Assembly: GCF_017115045.1 (NCBI RefSeq)
Contig: NZ_JABXKK010000106.1
Span: 62,001-126,000, forward strand
Direction: 5' to 3'
DNA: 64,000 nt
Source of the DNA: Nostoc sp. NMS8
Lineage (GTDB): Bacteria; Cyanobacteriota; Cyanobacteriia; Cyanobacteriales; Nostocaceae
A program made the translations under genes and the position numbers. Each line of letters begins with the position of its first letter. Within the stretch, counting starts at the first letter, position 1. Positions 52,670 through 61,273 of the stretch are shown in pieces. The notes beneath the pieces are model-generated. The model worked only from the letters and a program-made list of their open reading frames with translations. It was not told the DNA's origin and searched no databases.

Positions 52670-54208
52670 CTATTGAGAAACTGGTAAAGGTAACAGCACA
52701 TAAAAGGTACTACCTTTGCCTAAAATACTTTGAACCCAGATTTTACCATCATGTTGCTGTACAATATCTCGGCAAATAGCAAGTCCTAAACCTGTTCCTC
52801 CTTTGTTGCGGGAGTCCGATGCATCTACCTGCTGAAAGCGCTCGAAGATTATTTGCAATTTATCTTCAGGAATTCCTCGCCCTTCATCTTGGATAGTAAT
52901 TAACAGAAAGTTGGGTGATGAAGGCTGATTTTCTTCAGACTCAACGCCTTTGGATTCTGAGAGAGTGGCACTTATCCACACAGTATCACCTGGTTTAGAA
53001 AACTTAATCGCGTTGCTCAGTAAATTGGTGAGAGTTTGCAAGAGGCGATCGGGGTCTGCCCAAAGTTCGACGGCTACAGGATTTACAATCAGTCTGACTT
53101 GTAATTTATCTGCCATTGCTTGCATTGCTTCCGTTGCCATAATTAGCAAGTCTGCGGCATTGTACTTTGTCTTCCGCGTGAAGATTTTGCCTGATTTCAT
53201 CCGCTCTAAATCGAGAATATCGTTCACTAAACGAATTAGGCGTTCAGTATTAGTGGTAGCAATACTCAGGACTTTTTGTCCCTGTTCCGTCAAAGTTCCT
53301 AGTTGTCCTGAACCCAATAAATCTAATGCTCCCATTGTGGAAGTTAAAGGTGTACGCAATTCATGACTGACTAAAGAAATAAATTCGTTTTCTAAGCGTT
53401 TGCGTTCGGTGATATCATTGGCAATTAATAAAGCACACGGCACACCAGCTAAGTCAATCAATTCCAGAGATATCAGTATGGTTTTGAGTTCTCCAGACTT
53501 AGTAGAAAATTCAAATTCTAGATTGTACAGCGATCCAGTTTCCGGCAAAAGTTGAATTGTTTGGGCAATTGCAACTGTGTTTTTACCTAAATCAAGTTCA
53601 GCAGCAGTATCACCAATCACTTCTTCTAGACAGTAGCCGCTCATCTTCAAGAAACTGGGATTGACATCAATAAAACGAGCTTCTGCAACAGTAGCGATCG
53701 CGATTGGATTGGGACTAGAGCGAAAAACTTTAGCAAATTTCTCTTCTGCTTTGGCGCGATCTTGAATTTCCTGCTGCAACCGCTCATTTTGGGCTTGGAG
53801 TTGTTTTTGTAGCTTCCAAATCGTCAAGTGAGTTTCAATTCGTGCTAAGACTTCTTCTAGTTGAAAAGGCTTAGTGATATAGTCAACCCCGCCAACTGCA
53901 AAGGCTTTTACCTTATCTAGCACATCACCCAACGCGCTGATAAAAATTACCGGAATTTCACGGGTGCGATCGTTTGCCTTCAAGTGTTCGCAGACTTCAT
54001 AGCCATTCATCTCAGGCATATTCACATCCAGCAAAATCAAATCGGGAGGAACTGCATTTGCTCCCCGTAACCCCGTAGAACCTTTAGTTACACTCCTAAC
54101 TTTATATCCCTGTTCTGTCAGCATGGCAGATAGGAGGTTCAGATTTTCTGGCGTGTCATCAATCACCAGTATGTCTGCTTTCGGAAAGTTGAGTGACTCT
54201 TGAGGCAT
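52670..54208 (-). CDS. Hybrid sensor kinase: receiver, PAS, HisKA, HATPase
   Basis: A protein of 512 residues from the ATG at 54208; an in-frame TTG at 54229 would add seven. An N-terminal receiver (DILVIDDTPENLNLLSAMLT, PDLILLDVNMPEMNGYEVCE) is followed by a coiled linker (QLQAQNERLQQEIQDRAKAE). A PAS domain comes next (PNPIAIATVAEARFIDVNPS). HisKA has FISLVSHELRTPLTSTMGAL with the phospho-His, and the HATPase has LSNAIKFSK, DEGRGIPEDKL and GGTGLGLAICRDIV. There are no transmembrane segments, so it is cytosolic. The receiver-first layout suggests it is driven by another kinase. The signal is unknown. Confidence 0.94.
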   Translation of the reverse strand: MPQESLNFPKADILVIDDTPENLNLLSAMLTEQGYKVRSVTKGSTGLRGANAVPPDLILLDVNMPEMNGYEVCEHLKANDRTREIPVIFISALGDVLDKVKAFAVGGVDYITKPFQLEEVLARIETHLTIWKLQKQLQAQNERLQQEIQDRAKAEEKFAKVFRSSPNPIAIATVAEARFIDVNPSFLKMSGYCLEEVIGDTAAELDLGKNTVAIAQTIQLLPETGSLYNLEFEFSTKSGELKTILISLELIDLAGVPCALLIANDITERKRLENEFISLVSHELRTPLTSTMGALDLLGSGQLGTLTEQGQKVLSIATTNTERLIRLVNDILDLERMKSGKIFTRKTKYNAADLLIMATEAMQAMADKLQVRLIVNPVAVELWADPDRLLQTLTNLLSNAIKFSKPGDTVWISATLSESKGVESEENQPSSPNFLLITIQDEGRGIPEDKLQIIFERFQQVDASDSRNKGGTGLGLAICRDIVQQHDGKIWVQSILGKGSTFYVLLPLPVSQ

Positions 54209-54229
54209 GGCAATATCAACTTTAAGCAA

Positions 54230-54604
54230 AATAGGCTACTAATTCACTCTAAAGTATTGAGCAGGTTGTTCAAACTGACTTTTCCCGTTAAATCGTCAAA
54301 CAACGAAATAGCAAGAGTTTCACACTCTATTTTATTATCAACAAATTAGTTTTAATGACAATGAACTACGAAAAAATAGAACCTTTGGGTAGAGCTATAG
54401 TAAGCGTAGGCGCAGCCCGTCGTAGACATCGCTCCTTTAAGGAGATCAAGGGAAAAGTTAGGTTCTTTAACAGGCAGCCGACAGCTGCCATTACCCCCCT
54501 ACACAATAATGATCATTACCATATAAGTGAATATTTAATTTTCTCAAAGCCTTATTTGATTAGGATTTTGCTCAATTACACTCTGCAAAAAGGCTCGTCA
54601 ATAT
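54230..54604. other. Intergenic region with dispersed repeat; left boundary of the foreign segment
   Basis: It contains GCGTAGGCGCAGCCCGTCGT at about 54400, a common dispersed cyanobacterial repeat, and AT-rich sequence. Base composition changes to GC-rich immediately after about 54605. A 93-codon ORF spanning the repeat is not accepted. I found no attC-like or direct-repeat signature at this edge. Confidence 0.4.
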
Positions 54605-55561
54605 TTAGATGCGTTTGCCCTGAACATCTGTGCTGACCTCAACCGCTTCGCAAAGACGTTCCACATCACGCATCGGCGTGACACCAAAGAGGCGTTTGTA
54701 CTCGCGATTGAACTGCGAAGCGTCATCATATCCGACACGATAACCCGCCGTCGCCGCGTCCAACGCTTCCCCAATCATCAGGCGCTGCGCTTCTTGGAGC
54801 CGCAACTGCTTCTGAAACTGTAAGGGACTCATGGCAGTGACTTCCTTGAAGTGGTGGTGAAAGCCGGAAACACTCATGCCGATCCCGCGTGCTATCTCCT
54901 CAACATAAAGCGGCTGATTGAACTCCCGGCAAATCTTCTCAACGGCCTGAGCAATCCGATGGGTGTGTCCGCCCAATATCGTCATCTGGCGGAGCCGATG
55001 GCCTTGTTCTCCGACGAGGAGCCGATAGACGATCTCCCGCGTGATGAGGGGTAAGAGAACTCGTGCTTCGCCCTGAGAATCAAGCAGCCTGACCAGTCTC
55101 ACAGTTGCGTCCAGCAGGGTGGAATCGAGTGAGCTAACTTCGATGGCCTTCACAGCCTTCTGATTTTGCGGCGGGAGTTGGCCGATTTCCACCATGACAG
55201 CGCCGACCACAGCGGCATCGAGACACAGTTGCAGCCCCAGATACGGCTGCTCCTCGGACGCTTCGAGAACCCAGCTCACGATGGGAAGTTCCGCTGTGGC
55301 GAGAAGGTAGTTGTGAGGGTCGTACTGATAAGGATTCCCGCCAAGATAAACCTCTTTGCGACCCTGAGCAATCACGCAGAAGGTGGGGTTTGACACTCCG
55401 TACACCTTCTGTCTCATTTTGGAGGAACGGGCCAGACGAAGACCCTGAAGAGGTTGGATTACCCCATCTGCGGGAATGGCTCGCGCCATCCGCTCTGCCA
55501 GTTCCGCTCGCTGGTGCTGCTCCTGTTGTGTTTGTAACTCTTTCTGGTTCATAGAGTTCAT
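54605..55561 (-). CDS. AraC-family transcription regulator
   Basis: A 318-residue regulator. The N-terminal half matches the AraC_N cupin-like domain found in quinone/aldehyde-stress regulators (PTFCVIAQGRKEVYLGGNPY; QYDPHNYLLATAELPIVSWV). The C-terminal half has two helix-turn-helix motifs (YVEEIARGIGMSVSGFHHHF; ATAGYRVGYDDASQFNREYK) and the end RLFGVTPMRDVERL. It is divergent from the Tat aldo/keto reductase gene (188 bp between starts) and probably controls it. GC content and codons are clearly higher than in the surrounding genes, as if acquired from a proteobacterium-like source. Confidence 0.92.
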   Translation of the reverse strand: MNSMNQKELQTQQEQHQRAELAERMARAIPADGVIQPLQGLRLARSSKMRQKVYGVSNPTFCVIAQGRKEVYLGGNPYQYDPHNYLLATAELPIVSWVLEASEEQPYLGLQLCLDAAVVGAVMVEIGQLPPQNQKAVKAIEVSSLDSTLLDATVRLVRLLDSQGEARVLLPLITREIVYRLLVGEQGHRLRQMTILGGHTHRIAQAVEKICREFNQPLYVEEIARGIGMSVSGFHHHFKEVTAMSPLQFQKQLRLQEAQRLMIGEALDAATAGYRVGYDDASQFNREYKRLFGVTPMRDVERLCEAVEVSTDVQGKRI

Positions 55562-55748
55562 CTTATCTGTTGGACGCGACGCTACACAATTAATTTCTAA
55601 AAGTTTGGAGAATTTACCTATCGTTTTCCAGAATCTTCATATCGCCATCCGTTTCATGAATCATAGAATATTTGTTGTAAGCAGAAGTTAGTCTCGACGG
55701 TTCAACGCACCGAGCAATTCAACCGCAAGGGAATGCAAGGAGATATTT

Positions 55749-56891
55749 ATGAACAAGAACAAACGGGAAACCGGATCGAATCTTAGGGATCGCCGAGTAC
55801 TCGGTCGTCGTGACCTTTTGGCTACTACTGCCCTTTTCGGGGCAGGATTCGCGCCATTGACGCGAGCCGTATCAGCGCAACAGCCGCGCGTTGGAGGAGA
55901 AAATAAAATGAAAGTACGAAAACTCGGACAGTTGGAAGTCTCGGAATTAGGCTTCGGCTGTATGAGCATTAGTGCCAACTACGGCCCCGCCGCAGACCGA
56001 AATCAGGGCATTAAAGTCATTCGCACAGCCTATGAAAAAGGCGTCAGGTTCTTCGATACAGCCGAAGTTTATGGCCCCTTTACGAACGAAGAACTGGTTG
56101 GAGAAGCGATCGCGCCTTTCCGCGACAAGGTAGCGATCGCAACCAAATTCGGTTTTGACGTTGCAAATGGTTCAGGTGGTCTGAATAGTCGACCGGAGCA
56201 CATCAAAAAAGTGGTTGAAGCCTCGCTCAAGCGGCTCCAAACCGACCGCATTGATCTTTATTACCAGCACCGAGTCGATCCCAAAGTGCCCATCGAAGAT
56301 GTGGCTGGTGTGATTAAAGAACTCATTCAAGCGGGAAAAGTTCTGCATTTCGGTCTCTCTGAGGCGAGCGCACAAACAATCCGTCGGGCACACGCGGTTC
56401 AGCCGGTCGCAGCCATCCAAAGCGAGTACTCGTTCATGGAAAGAAGTCCCGAAAAAAACGGCGTGCTGAAAGCCTGTGAGGAGTTGGGAATTGGCTTCGT
56501 TCTGTGGGGGCCGGTTGGCATGGGCTATTTGACCGGGCAAATCGACGCTCTCAAAAAGTTCGACCCGAAAGCCGACCTTCGATTCGCAATGGAGCGCTTC
56601 TCGCCAGAAAACTTGGCGGACAATGCTCCGATTGTGGACGTACTCCGAACCTTTGCGGATAAAAAATACGCGACACCGGCGCAAATTGCCTTGGCTTGGC
56701 TCCTCGCGCAGAAACCCTTTATTGTTTCTATTCCAGGCACACGCAACCTCAATCACTTGGAAGAGAATATGGGAGCCATCAATGTTGATCTGACACCTGC
56801 GGATATTCGTGAACTCGAAGCAGCTTTCGCCAAAATCAAAGTGCATGGTGGCCGACTGAATGAAATGCATAGGCAGATCATTGAGCTGTGA
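55749..56891 (+). CDS. Aldo/keto reductase with twin-arginine signal
   Basis: A 380-residue protein. Residues 1-44 carry a Tat signal (RRVLGRRDLLATTALFGAGF, ending VSAQQ). The enzyme starts near Met54 (MKVRKLGQLEVSELGFGCMS). AKR tetrad residues are visible: FFDTAEVYGPFTNEE (Asp, Tyr), VAIATKFGFD (Lys) and DLYYQHRVDP (His). The family is close to the yakC/YdhF-like general AKR13 group and reduces aldehydes or ketones with NADPH. Export of an NADPH enzyme is odd, since Tat proteins usually carry their cofactor out bound. The gene is GC-rich and lies directly before an attC-like site. Confidence 0.9.
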   Translation: MNKNKRETGSNLRDRRVLGRRDLLATTALFGAGFAPLTRAVSAQQPRVGGENKMKVRKLGQLEVSELGFGCMSISANYGPAADRNQGIKVIRTAYEKGVRFFDTAEVYGPFTNEELVGEAIAPFRDKVAIATKFGFDVANGSGGLNSRPEHIKKVVEASLKRLQTDRIDLYYQHRVDPKVPIEDVAGVIKELIQAGKVLHFGLSEASAQTIRRAHAVQPVAAIQSEYSFMERSPEKNGVLKACEELGIGFVLWGPVGMGYLTGQIDALKKFDPKADLRFAMERFSPENLADNAPIVDVLRTFADKKYATPAQIALAWLLAQKPFIVSIPGTRNLNHLEENMGAINVDLTPADIRELEAAFAKIKVHGGRLNEMHRQIIEL

Positions 56892-56974
56892 CCAGTCGTT
56901 GTGCAGCAAAATGGTGATGCAAGGGCCCTTGATTCAATCGCTTACGCCCTTGCAGTTCAACTTGACCACCCGCG

Positions 56975-57058
56975 ACAGAACAAAGCGCTGCACCCGACCG
57001 CCTACAGTCCGCTCGTTTCTCGCTCCCTTTCGGCGGCGGGTGAGCTTAATCGTTGTGC
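56975..57058 (+). other. attC-like recombination site 1 (integron cassette type)
   Basis: An imperfect palindrome of about 84 bp. The left arm is AACAAAGCGCTGCACCCGAC (56979-56998), the right arm GGCGGGTGAGCTTAATCGTT (57035-57054), with GTTGTGC at 57052-57058 as the crossover box. The left arm has an unpaired G when folded (GCTGCACCCG against GCTCACCCG), a typical attC extrahelical base. The box matches GTTRRRY except for one T, and the left outer box is poor. The same TCGTTGTGCAGCA also occurs at 56896-56908, 154 bp upstream. GCACCCGACC is shared with site 2. Confidence 0.6.
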
Positions 57059-57128
57059 AGCAGCGCGCAGCTTGGCTGTGTGCGGGAGAATCGTGCAAGA
57101 TGAGACGAGCGACTTAACAGGAGAAACG

Positions 57129-57149
57129 ATGCAGTTCAACTTGCTTTAG
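57129..57149 (+). other. Possible six-codon leader ORF
   Basis: ATG with AGGAG about 8 bp upstream opens a MQFNLL-stop peptide, 25 bp before the mdaB-like gene. GCAGTTCAACTTG within it also appears at 56951-56963 inside the preceding cassette end, so the stretch is a partial repeat. It may be a leader that loads ribosomes for a promoterless cassette gene, or be chance. Confidence 0.3.
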
Positions 57150-57174
57150 ACTAAACTTTCCTTTAGCATCCACC

Positions 57175-57765
57175 ATGAAAACACTCATCATCAACGCTTC
57201 TCAGCCTGTTGCCGGAATGTCCGAAGGAAAACTCAATGACTTCCTGGCTAAAGTCATTAGAGAAGAGTTAGAACAGAACGGACATGAAGTCCGATTAACA
57301 GAGATTAAAAACGGCTACGACATTGACGAAGAAGTTGAAAAGCATCTTTGGGCTGATGTCATCATCACTCAGTCACCGGTCTACTGGTTCGGAAATCCTT
57401 GGATTTATAAAAAGTACGTAGACGAAGTTTTCAATGCTGGACTTCTTCAGCAAAAGATGCTAATAAATGACGGTCGGACACGCAGCGACCCCACAAAACA
57501 GTACGGGACAGGCGGCCTAATGCAAGGCAAAAAATATATGCTCTCTCTGACTTGGAACGCCCCTGCTGAAGCCTTCAACGACGAGAGGCAGTTCCTGTTT
57601 GCGGGCAAATCGGTGGACGATTTTTTCATGTTCAACACCGCAAATTACAAGTTCTGTGGCGTAGAAATCCTTCCTTCTTTCTCTTGTCATGACGTACTGA
57701 AGCAAGGTGGCATTGAGCATGACATCGAGCGTCTTAAGGCGCATTTGGCTAAATACGTTCTGTGA
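57175..57765 (+). CDS. mdaB: MdaB-like NAD(P)H:quinone reductase
   Basis: A 196-residue flavodoxin-fold reductase close to E. coli MdaB in length and in these landmarks: LIINASQPVAGMSEGKLNDF, WADVIITQSPVYWFGNPWIY (flavin-binding), YGTGGLMQGKKYMLSLTWNA and FCGVEILPSFSCHDV. It reduces quinones by two electrons with NADPH and FAD, avoiding semiquinone radicals. It lies exactly between two attC-like sites and has no obvious promoter of its own, as expected of an integron gene cassette. Codons are less AT-rich than the host's. AraC, AKR and this enzyme together suggest an electrophile/quinone stress module. Confidence 0.92.
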   Translation: MKTLIINASQPVAGMSEGKLNDFLAKVIREELEQNGHEVRLTEIKNGYDIDEEVEKHLWADVIITQSPVYWFGNPWIYKKYVDEVFNAGLLQQKMLINDGRTRSDPTKQYGTGGLMQGKKYMLSLTWNAPAEAFNDERQFLFAGKSVDDFFMFNTANYKFCGVEILPSFSCHDVLKQGGIEHDIERLKAHLAKYVL

Positions 57766-57829
57766 TTGTCGGTGAGCAGCCAACCCAATTGCTTCCAAAG
57801 CAAGTGACAACCGTAACACTCCAACTGCT

Positions 57830-57916
57830 GCCCAACAACCCGCTTGCACCCGACCGGATCAAGGCTGTTGGCAAGTTCGAGAGGTTATTAGCGTCGGGTG
57901 AAGCGGAACGTTAAAC
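57830..57916 (+). other. attC-like recombination site 2 (strong)
   Basis: An 87-bp site. The left outer box GCCCAAC (57830-57836) fits RYYYAAC exactly, and the right box GTTAAAC (57910-57916) fits GTTRRRY exactly. The inner arms CCGCTTGCACCCGAC and GTCGGGTGAAGCGG pair perfectly except for one extra G in the left arm, the extrahelical base expected in attC. The central spacer is about 40 bp. It shares GCACCCGACC and GGGTGA with site 1. Orientation is the same as site 1, so 57053-57910 would be one cassette carrying the mdaB-like gene. Confidence 0.7.
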
Positions 57917-58308
57917 CGCAATCACATACAGCAGTCTAGACGTGATATTGAATTGTTTTTTGCTGGCTAGCTTAACAACTCAACTCGATGATCTTTGCGA
58001 TCGCTTTAGCACCCGATTTCAATTACTGTACCGTATTTGCTGTGCTGTTTCTTAAATCCTTTTCCAGCTAGCTTTTCGAGACTTAACGGGAAAAGTCAGG
58101 TTGTTCAAATCCCTCAATACTTTCAGGACTAACCCTTTTAAGGTGACTCGTAAAATCTCTGTTTTTCTCTGTTGCGCCAGTTGCTTCTCAATACTGCTCG
58201 GATAAGCAGGGGAAGCAAAACTCAACGCCAGCCTCCATTTCTCCCCCTGCTCAAGAACAGCTTGCCTCAACAAAGAAATTCCAAAACCTACGCAGTATGG
58301 GAGTTACC
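57917..58308. other. Intergenic region after the cassette, no gene accepted
   Basis: Base composition returns to the host type, with GCGATCGC at about 58000. CCCCTGC/GCAGGGG phrases occur near 58208-58250. A 73-codon minus-strand frame (58052-58273) lacks a ribosome-binding site and family resemblance. The right edge of the foreign segment is therefore close to 57916. Confidence 0.45.
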
Positions 58309-59100
58309 CTATTTGCTTTCCTGCATGTTTCTAACTAGTTTAGTTACTAGCTTTCTGGGAGTGAATCTTACAGATTCAGCGAGTAGCTTATTTTTAATTC
58401 CAGGAACAACAACAGTTTTGTTTTCAAATAGACCACGATAGCCGATTTCGGCTACCGCTTCCGCAGTCATAATTTTTTGACCGCTTACCAACTTTGAGTC
58501 TTCCATTGCGGCTCTCTGTTGAAAACCGGATTCGGTAGGCCCTGGACAAAGTGCTGTTACAGAAACGCCTGTACCTTCTAATTCATTAGCGATCGCTTCT
58601 GAGAACGATAAGACATAGGCTTTACTAGCATAGTATACTGCCATCAGCGGCCCTGGCTGAAAAGCAGCAGTCGAAGCCACGTTTAATATTTTTCCAGACC
58701 CCCGCTGAACCATACCCTTGAGGAATAACTTGGTTAAATGTGTCAGACATAAGACATTCACCTGTAGCAATTGCAGTTCAGAATTCAGGTCAATTTCGTG
58801 AAATAATCCGTAGGTAGCAAAGCCAGCATTATTTATCAGCACATCAACTCTAATTGATGCTTGTTCTAGCTCAGTGAAAATTTCTTCTGAGGCTGATGGA
58901 TTAGATAAATCCTTGGAAATAACTTTGACATCAATGCCAAATTTGTTTTTAAATTCATCAGCGATTTTATTCAGCTTGTCCACGCTTCTAGCTACCAACA
59001 CAAGATTATAACTATCCTGAGCAAATAACTTTGCGAATTCATAACCGATGCCGCCAGATGCACCCGTAATTAGAGCCGTTTGTTTGCGATTACCTTGCAT
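58309..59100 (-). CDS. SDR-family oxidoreductase (DltE-like)
   Basis: A 263-residue short-chain dehydrogenase. TALITGASGGIGYEFAKLFA (cofactor loop), VDVLINNAGFATYGLFHEID, KILNVASTAAFQPGPLMAVY, then YASKAYVLSFSEAIA (Tyr-x3-Lys). CPGPTESGFQQRAAM and a C-terminal RFTPRKLVTKLVRNMQ follow, typical of the DltE/YqjQ class. Substrate is unknown. Its composition is host-like, so it lies outside the foreign segment. Confidence 0.94.
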   Translation of the reverse strand: MQGNRKQTALITGASGGIGYEFAKLFAQDSYNLVLVARSVDKLNKIADEFKNKFGIDVKVISKDLSNPSASEEIFTELEQASIRVDVLINNAGFATYGLFHEIDLNSELQLLQVNVLCLTHLTKLFLKGMVQRGSGKILNVASTAAFQPGPLMAVYYASKAYVLSFSEAIANELEGTGVSVTALCPGPTESGFQQRAAMEDSKLVSGQKIMTAEAVAEIGYRGLFENKTVVVPGIKNKLLAESVRFTPRKLVTKLVRNMQESK

Positions 59101-59239
59101 AATTTTTCCTTTGTTAACTGCTTCAAAAAAAATGAATCATTAGTAACTTAACGTTCTTTAATCACCCTGGCTATAGGAAAGTCTAAAATTCTTATCCAGG
59201 TAGATTTTTGCTCACTAGGCTTCTTTTGAAGAATGACAT

Positions 59240-60715
59240 TTATTTCCATTGGGAAATCTCTAAGCGAACTGCCGCATTTGTTCCTAAGACTTTTTGCCCA
59301 CGTTCAGGTAAAGAAACATAAGCAACATATACATCTGAACTGGATTCTGAATTGGGAGTTAAGTCTGTTTCTGGCTCTTTTTGATCGGAATTCCAACTAT
59401 AGGTAGCTTTGTAAGTGTTATCTGATGCGGCAACATCAGTGATTAAATAGTCAGACCACAGTGGTACTTGGTCGAGATGACTGTCACGCAACCAATTTGT
59501 CTCTTGTTTTGTAAAAGAATGCAGTGCTAAACGCAGAGCATATCTACAGGTATTATCATCACTGGCTGAGTTTCTGGGGATTAAGAAAGCTGTAAATAGG
59601 GGAATAGGTTTATCTATTCTGAGTAACTCTTGTGTGATTGGGCAATAATGAGCGATCGCTTGCTCATATATAGGAATAGGAAGACCACGCAAAGCAATCC
59701 TAGTTTCCAGTTGATAAAAATTATTTTCCTCGTCTTTTAACTCAATATTACTCAGAGATAGTTTCACCTGAATATCACCAAATAAAAATCGTTGTAGATT
59801 TTGATAACCTTCTTCTGAGTTGAGTATGCCATAACGCCCACCATGAGAACGGTGAACATAAGCACGATGAGATCCTGTGATATGGGCTTTATCAATCTGA
59901 ACTAGACCATCACTTTTCACCCCTACAGCCTTTCGTGAAATACCAAAAAGTTCTTCATAATCATGTGCATTAGTACCAATTAGAGAAAAAACGCGGTTTG
60001 GCGGGAATGCATCTTCTAGGCTTTGTAGTTTTTCTAGCTCAAAGTCATTGGGTAACTCATCCGTTAACTTGTTGGCTTTAGGTGTTAAATACTGGTACAT
60101 TCGCTGGGGCCCAAAGTCATCAGAATTATTTAATTTAAACTTGTCTCTAAGGTTTTCGATTAAGCCACTTCCAATCTCAAAAAAAATGCCCCCATGAGGT
60201 GTAGCGTAGGTAAAGAATTTATCAATGTGATCGATAGATTGCTCACCTTGATCTGGATAAATCTTTTGAATCAAGCTACGACAAACAAGACCTCCCATTG
60301 AGTGAGCAACAAGATAAATTTTGTCAGCACCCGTCCTTTTCTTAACATCATCAATCAGTTTTCTTAAACCCTCAGCTATCTGCTCCATCTCCTGTCTGAC
60401 TACACTTGAAGAGTTAAAACTAGGTGTAGTTACATCATAAAATCGGTAGACCCAAATAGTTTTATTAAGTTGTCCAGACAATCTTTTAATCTGATTGCTC
60501 ACATTTTGATTGTCAACAATCGGTTGATAACCATGATCGGTCATTAGCCGCAGTAATGGACTCTCGAAAAAAAACTTCTGGGGATTTTCGTTCTCATCTA
60601 CTCGAATATGGGTTGAACCATTATTGAATCCATAAAATGGATCGTCAACTACTTGCTCAACATCTTTTTGTGTACCTGCATATCCACGAACGAAGATGAT
60701 TGGTAAATACTGCAT
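59240..60715 (-). CDS. Alpha/beta-hydrolase, lipase/PGAP1-like
   Basis: A 491-residue cytosolic protein. LPIIFVRGYAGTQKDVEQVV starts the hydrolase fold, and the nucleophile elbow is KIYLVAHSMGGLVCRSLIQK (about residues 141-160; Ser in GHSMG-type AHSMG). YATPHGGIFFEIGSG follows, and SDGLVQIDKAHITGSHRAYV with HRSHGG holds the probable Asp and His. The C-terminal 170 residues appear to be a beta-rich domain (KLSLSNIELKDEENNFYQLE). There is no signal peptide. It probably hydrolyses lipids or esters. Immediate neighbours give no pathway. Confidence 0.82.
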   Translation of the reverse strand: MQYLPIIFVRGYAGTQKDVEQVVDDPFYGFNNGSTHIRVDENENPQKFFFESPLLRLMTDHGYQPIVDNQNVSNQIKRLSGQLNKTIWVYRFYDVTTPSFNSSSVVRQEMEQIAEGLRKLIDDVKKRTGADKIYLVAHSMGGLVCRSLIQKIYPDQGEQSIDHIDKFFTYATPHGGIFFEIGSGLIENLRDKFKLNNSDDFGPQRMYQYLTPKANKLTDELPNDFELEKLQSLEDAFPPNRVFSLIGTNAHDYEELFGISRKAVGVKSDGLVQIDKAHITGSHRAYVHRSHGGRYGILNSEEGYQNLQRFLFGDIQVKLSLSNIELKDEENNFYQLETRIALRGLPIPIYEQAIAHYCPITQELLRIDKPIPLFTAFLIPRNSASDDNTCRYALRLALHSFTKQETNWLRDSHLDQVPLWSDYLITDVAASDNTYKATYSWNSDQKEPETDLTPNSESSSDVYVAYVSLPERGQKVLGTNAAVRLEISQWK

Positions 60716-61065
60716 ATATATCCTCGCTATGTAATAAGTATTTTTTCTCGTTCCCAGTTTTAATCTGGGAACAAGTGCAAAGCATCCAGATAAGTTGTCT
60801 TAGAGGATGTTTGAAAAGTCCTCTTCTTGGTAGCAAAACATTCTAGATCCCCCTAAATCCACGCCAGTTGCTCATGGGGGAAACCCCCAGACGCTCGTAC
60901 CTCGCTAACGCTGCGCTATCGCCCTTGGCGTCTCCCCTTGGGAGAAGACCGCACTGGTTCCCCTTAAAAAGGGGGACTTTGACTCCGGTTCCCCCTTTTT
61001 TAAGGGGGGTTAGGAGGGATCTAAAAGTGTCTAAAGTCACAGCGAAATACTTTTCAAACAACCTC
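60716..61065. repeat. Intergenic repeats: GGGAACC / CCCCCTT blocks
   Basis: The gap holds a long dispersed repeat. It has CGCTAACGCTGCGCTATCGC and CTCCCCTTGGGAGAAGACCG phrases (about 60905-60952), then CCCCTTAAAAAGGGGGACTT and CCCCCTTTTTTAAGGGGGGT hairpins (about 60961-61010). Such blocks are scattered in Nostoc-type genomes. No gene is accepted here. Confidence 0.5.
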
Positions 61066-61195
61066 TTAGGGACTGACAACAAATAAATTATCCAATCTTG
61101 TAGGGTGGGCAACATGAGCGCCTGTAGCCCAAGGCGAGCCAAACGCCCACCGCACAAGAAATAATTGAGTATTTTTTTATTTGTCAGTCCCTTAG
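61066..61195. mobile_element. MITE-like palindromic element, copy 2
   Basis: About 130 bp with terminal inverted repeats TTAGGGACTGACAA at the left and TTGTCAGTCCCTTAG at the right. The arms carry ACAAATAAATTATCCAATCT and AATAATTGAGTATTTTTTTA, which match (complemented) the arms of the element at 20941-21063. A TAGGGTGGGC / GCCCACCGC core is also shared. No ORF. A truncated relative is visible at about 32631-32671 (AAATAAATTATCCAATATTG). Confidence 0.7.
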
Positions 61196-61273
61196 TACAC
61201 CATTTCATTAATTCGTAGTGAATTCTCTGCGTTCCTCTGCGTTGAAAAAACTACGACTTTACACAAAGCTGTA

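Noticed and set aside
54355..54636. A 93-codon ORF at the left edge of the GC-rich segment
   Set aside because: It runs through the GCGTAGGCGCAGCCCGTCGT dispersed repeat and into the AraC gene end. The sequence is that of a translated repeat.
56172..56909. A 245-codon ORF antisense to the aldo/keto reductase gene
   Set aside because: It arises from the high GC of the foreign segment. The sense strand has the AKR tetrad.
58052..58273. A 73-codon minus-strand ORF after attC-like site 2
   Set aside because: No ribosome-binding site or recognisable family. Considered as a further cassette gene, but no third attC-like site follows it.
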